Of a stretch of 58,614 nt of DNA, positions 58,488-58,614 are shown in pieces. The translations under genes were made by a program, and so were the position numbers. This stretch comes from Nemertoderma westbladi (taxonomy: Eukaryota; Xenacoelomorpha; Nemertodermatida; Nemertodermatidae). The stretch's first letter is position 1. Each line of letters begins with the position of its first letter. The notes under the pieces are model-generated. The model had not been told where the DNA came from. It saw only the letters and a program-made list of their open reading frames with translations, and ran no database searches. The stretch spans positions 1 through 58,614 of the forward strand of contig JAUCBJ010005177.1 in assembly GCA_032718475.1 (NCBI GenBank), read 5' to 3'.

Positions 58488-58614
58488 TACTGCATTACTC
58501 TCGTTATTTATAATAGGCCTATCAGGTACTCAGGTAGGTCTGTAGGTACTCAGGTACTGGGCACTGCACACTGCACACTGTGGTAGAGCTGTAGAGCGTC
58601 TGTGTTTGGTGTTC
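58488..58614 (-). other. 5' flank of SCYL1 (cut by the window end)
   Basis: The 127 bp upstream of the SCYL1 ATG contain short repeats of GGTACTCAGGTA and GCACACTGCACACTG. No TATA box is recognisable. Confidence 0.4.

Overview
The window is nuclear DNA of an invertebrate animal. It is AT-rich, with GT-AG introns, animal gene families (SVOP, CISD, SCYL1), BEL/Pao and LINE retrotransposons, MITEs and long satellites. I cannot fix the phylum from sequence alone. Four host genes can be assembled: an SVOP/SVOPL-like transporter (241-3089, +, 4 exons, 471 aa); an unrecognised coiled-coil protein (9455-15905, +, 6 exons, 432 aa); a CISD1/2-type CDGSH iron-sulfur protein (34088-34399, +, intronless); and the pseudokinase SCYL1 (58487-51922, -, 3 exons, 815 aa).

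Layout. 1-3.1 kb: SVOP-like gene with a MITE in intron 2. 3.2-6.8 kb: a LINE with intact ORF1, two 5' monomers and an ORF2 that has lost its reverse-transcriptase core. 6.8-9.4 kb: gene-poor DNA with a tRNA-derived SINE-like piece. 9.5-15.9 kb: the coiled-coil gene, whose introns carry three arrays: 11 x 17 bp, 18 x 40/47 bp, and about 109 copies of TTGGGT grown inside a MITE. 16.3-19.9 kb: a decayed RTE-like LINE on the minus strand. 20.7-32.6 kb: a young, complete, non-autonomous BEL/Pao element with near-identical 1.25-kb LTRs and a 5-bp target duplication (TCAGG). It keeps gag, zinc knuckles and protease but has no RT, RNase H core or integrase, and it carries an extra zinc-knuckle coding region near its 3' end. 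33-40.5 kb: more MITEs, CISD, a long hairpin element and a G-tract/C-tract pair. 40.55-47.3 kb: a 63-bp satellite. 48.0-51.8 kb: a 32-bp satellite ending about 110 bp from the SCYL1 stop. 51.9-58.5 kb: SCYL1, whose second intron holds a TIR transposon with a broken DUF7869-like gene.

Host genes show no operon-like relation; they are separated by and filled with repeats. The most promising material for follow-up is the non-autonomous BEL/Pao element (in-frame UAA between gag segments, and a third coding region with three zinc knuckles interrupted by an in-frame UGA and a frame change), the DUF7869-like TIR element in SCYL1, the microsatellite seeded inside a MITE terminal repeat, and the G/C-tract-capped MITE family.
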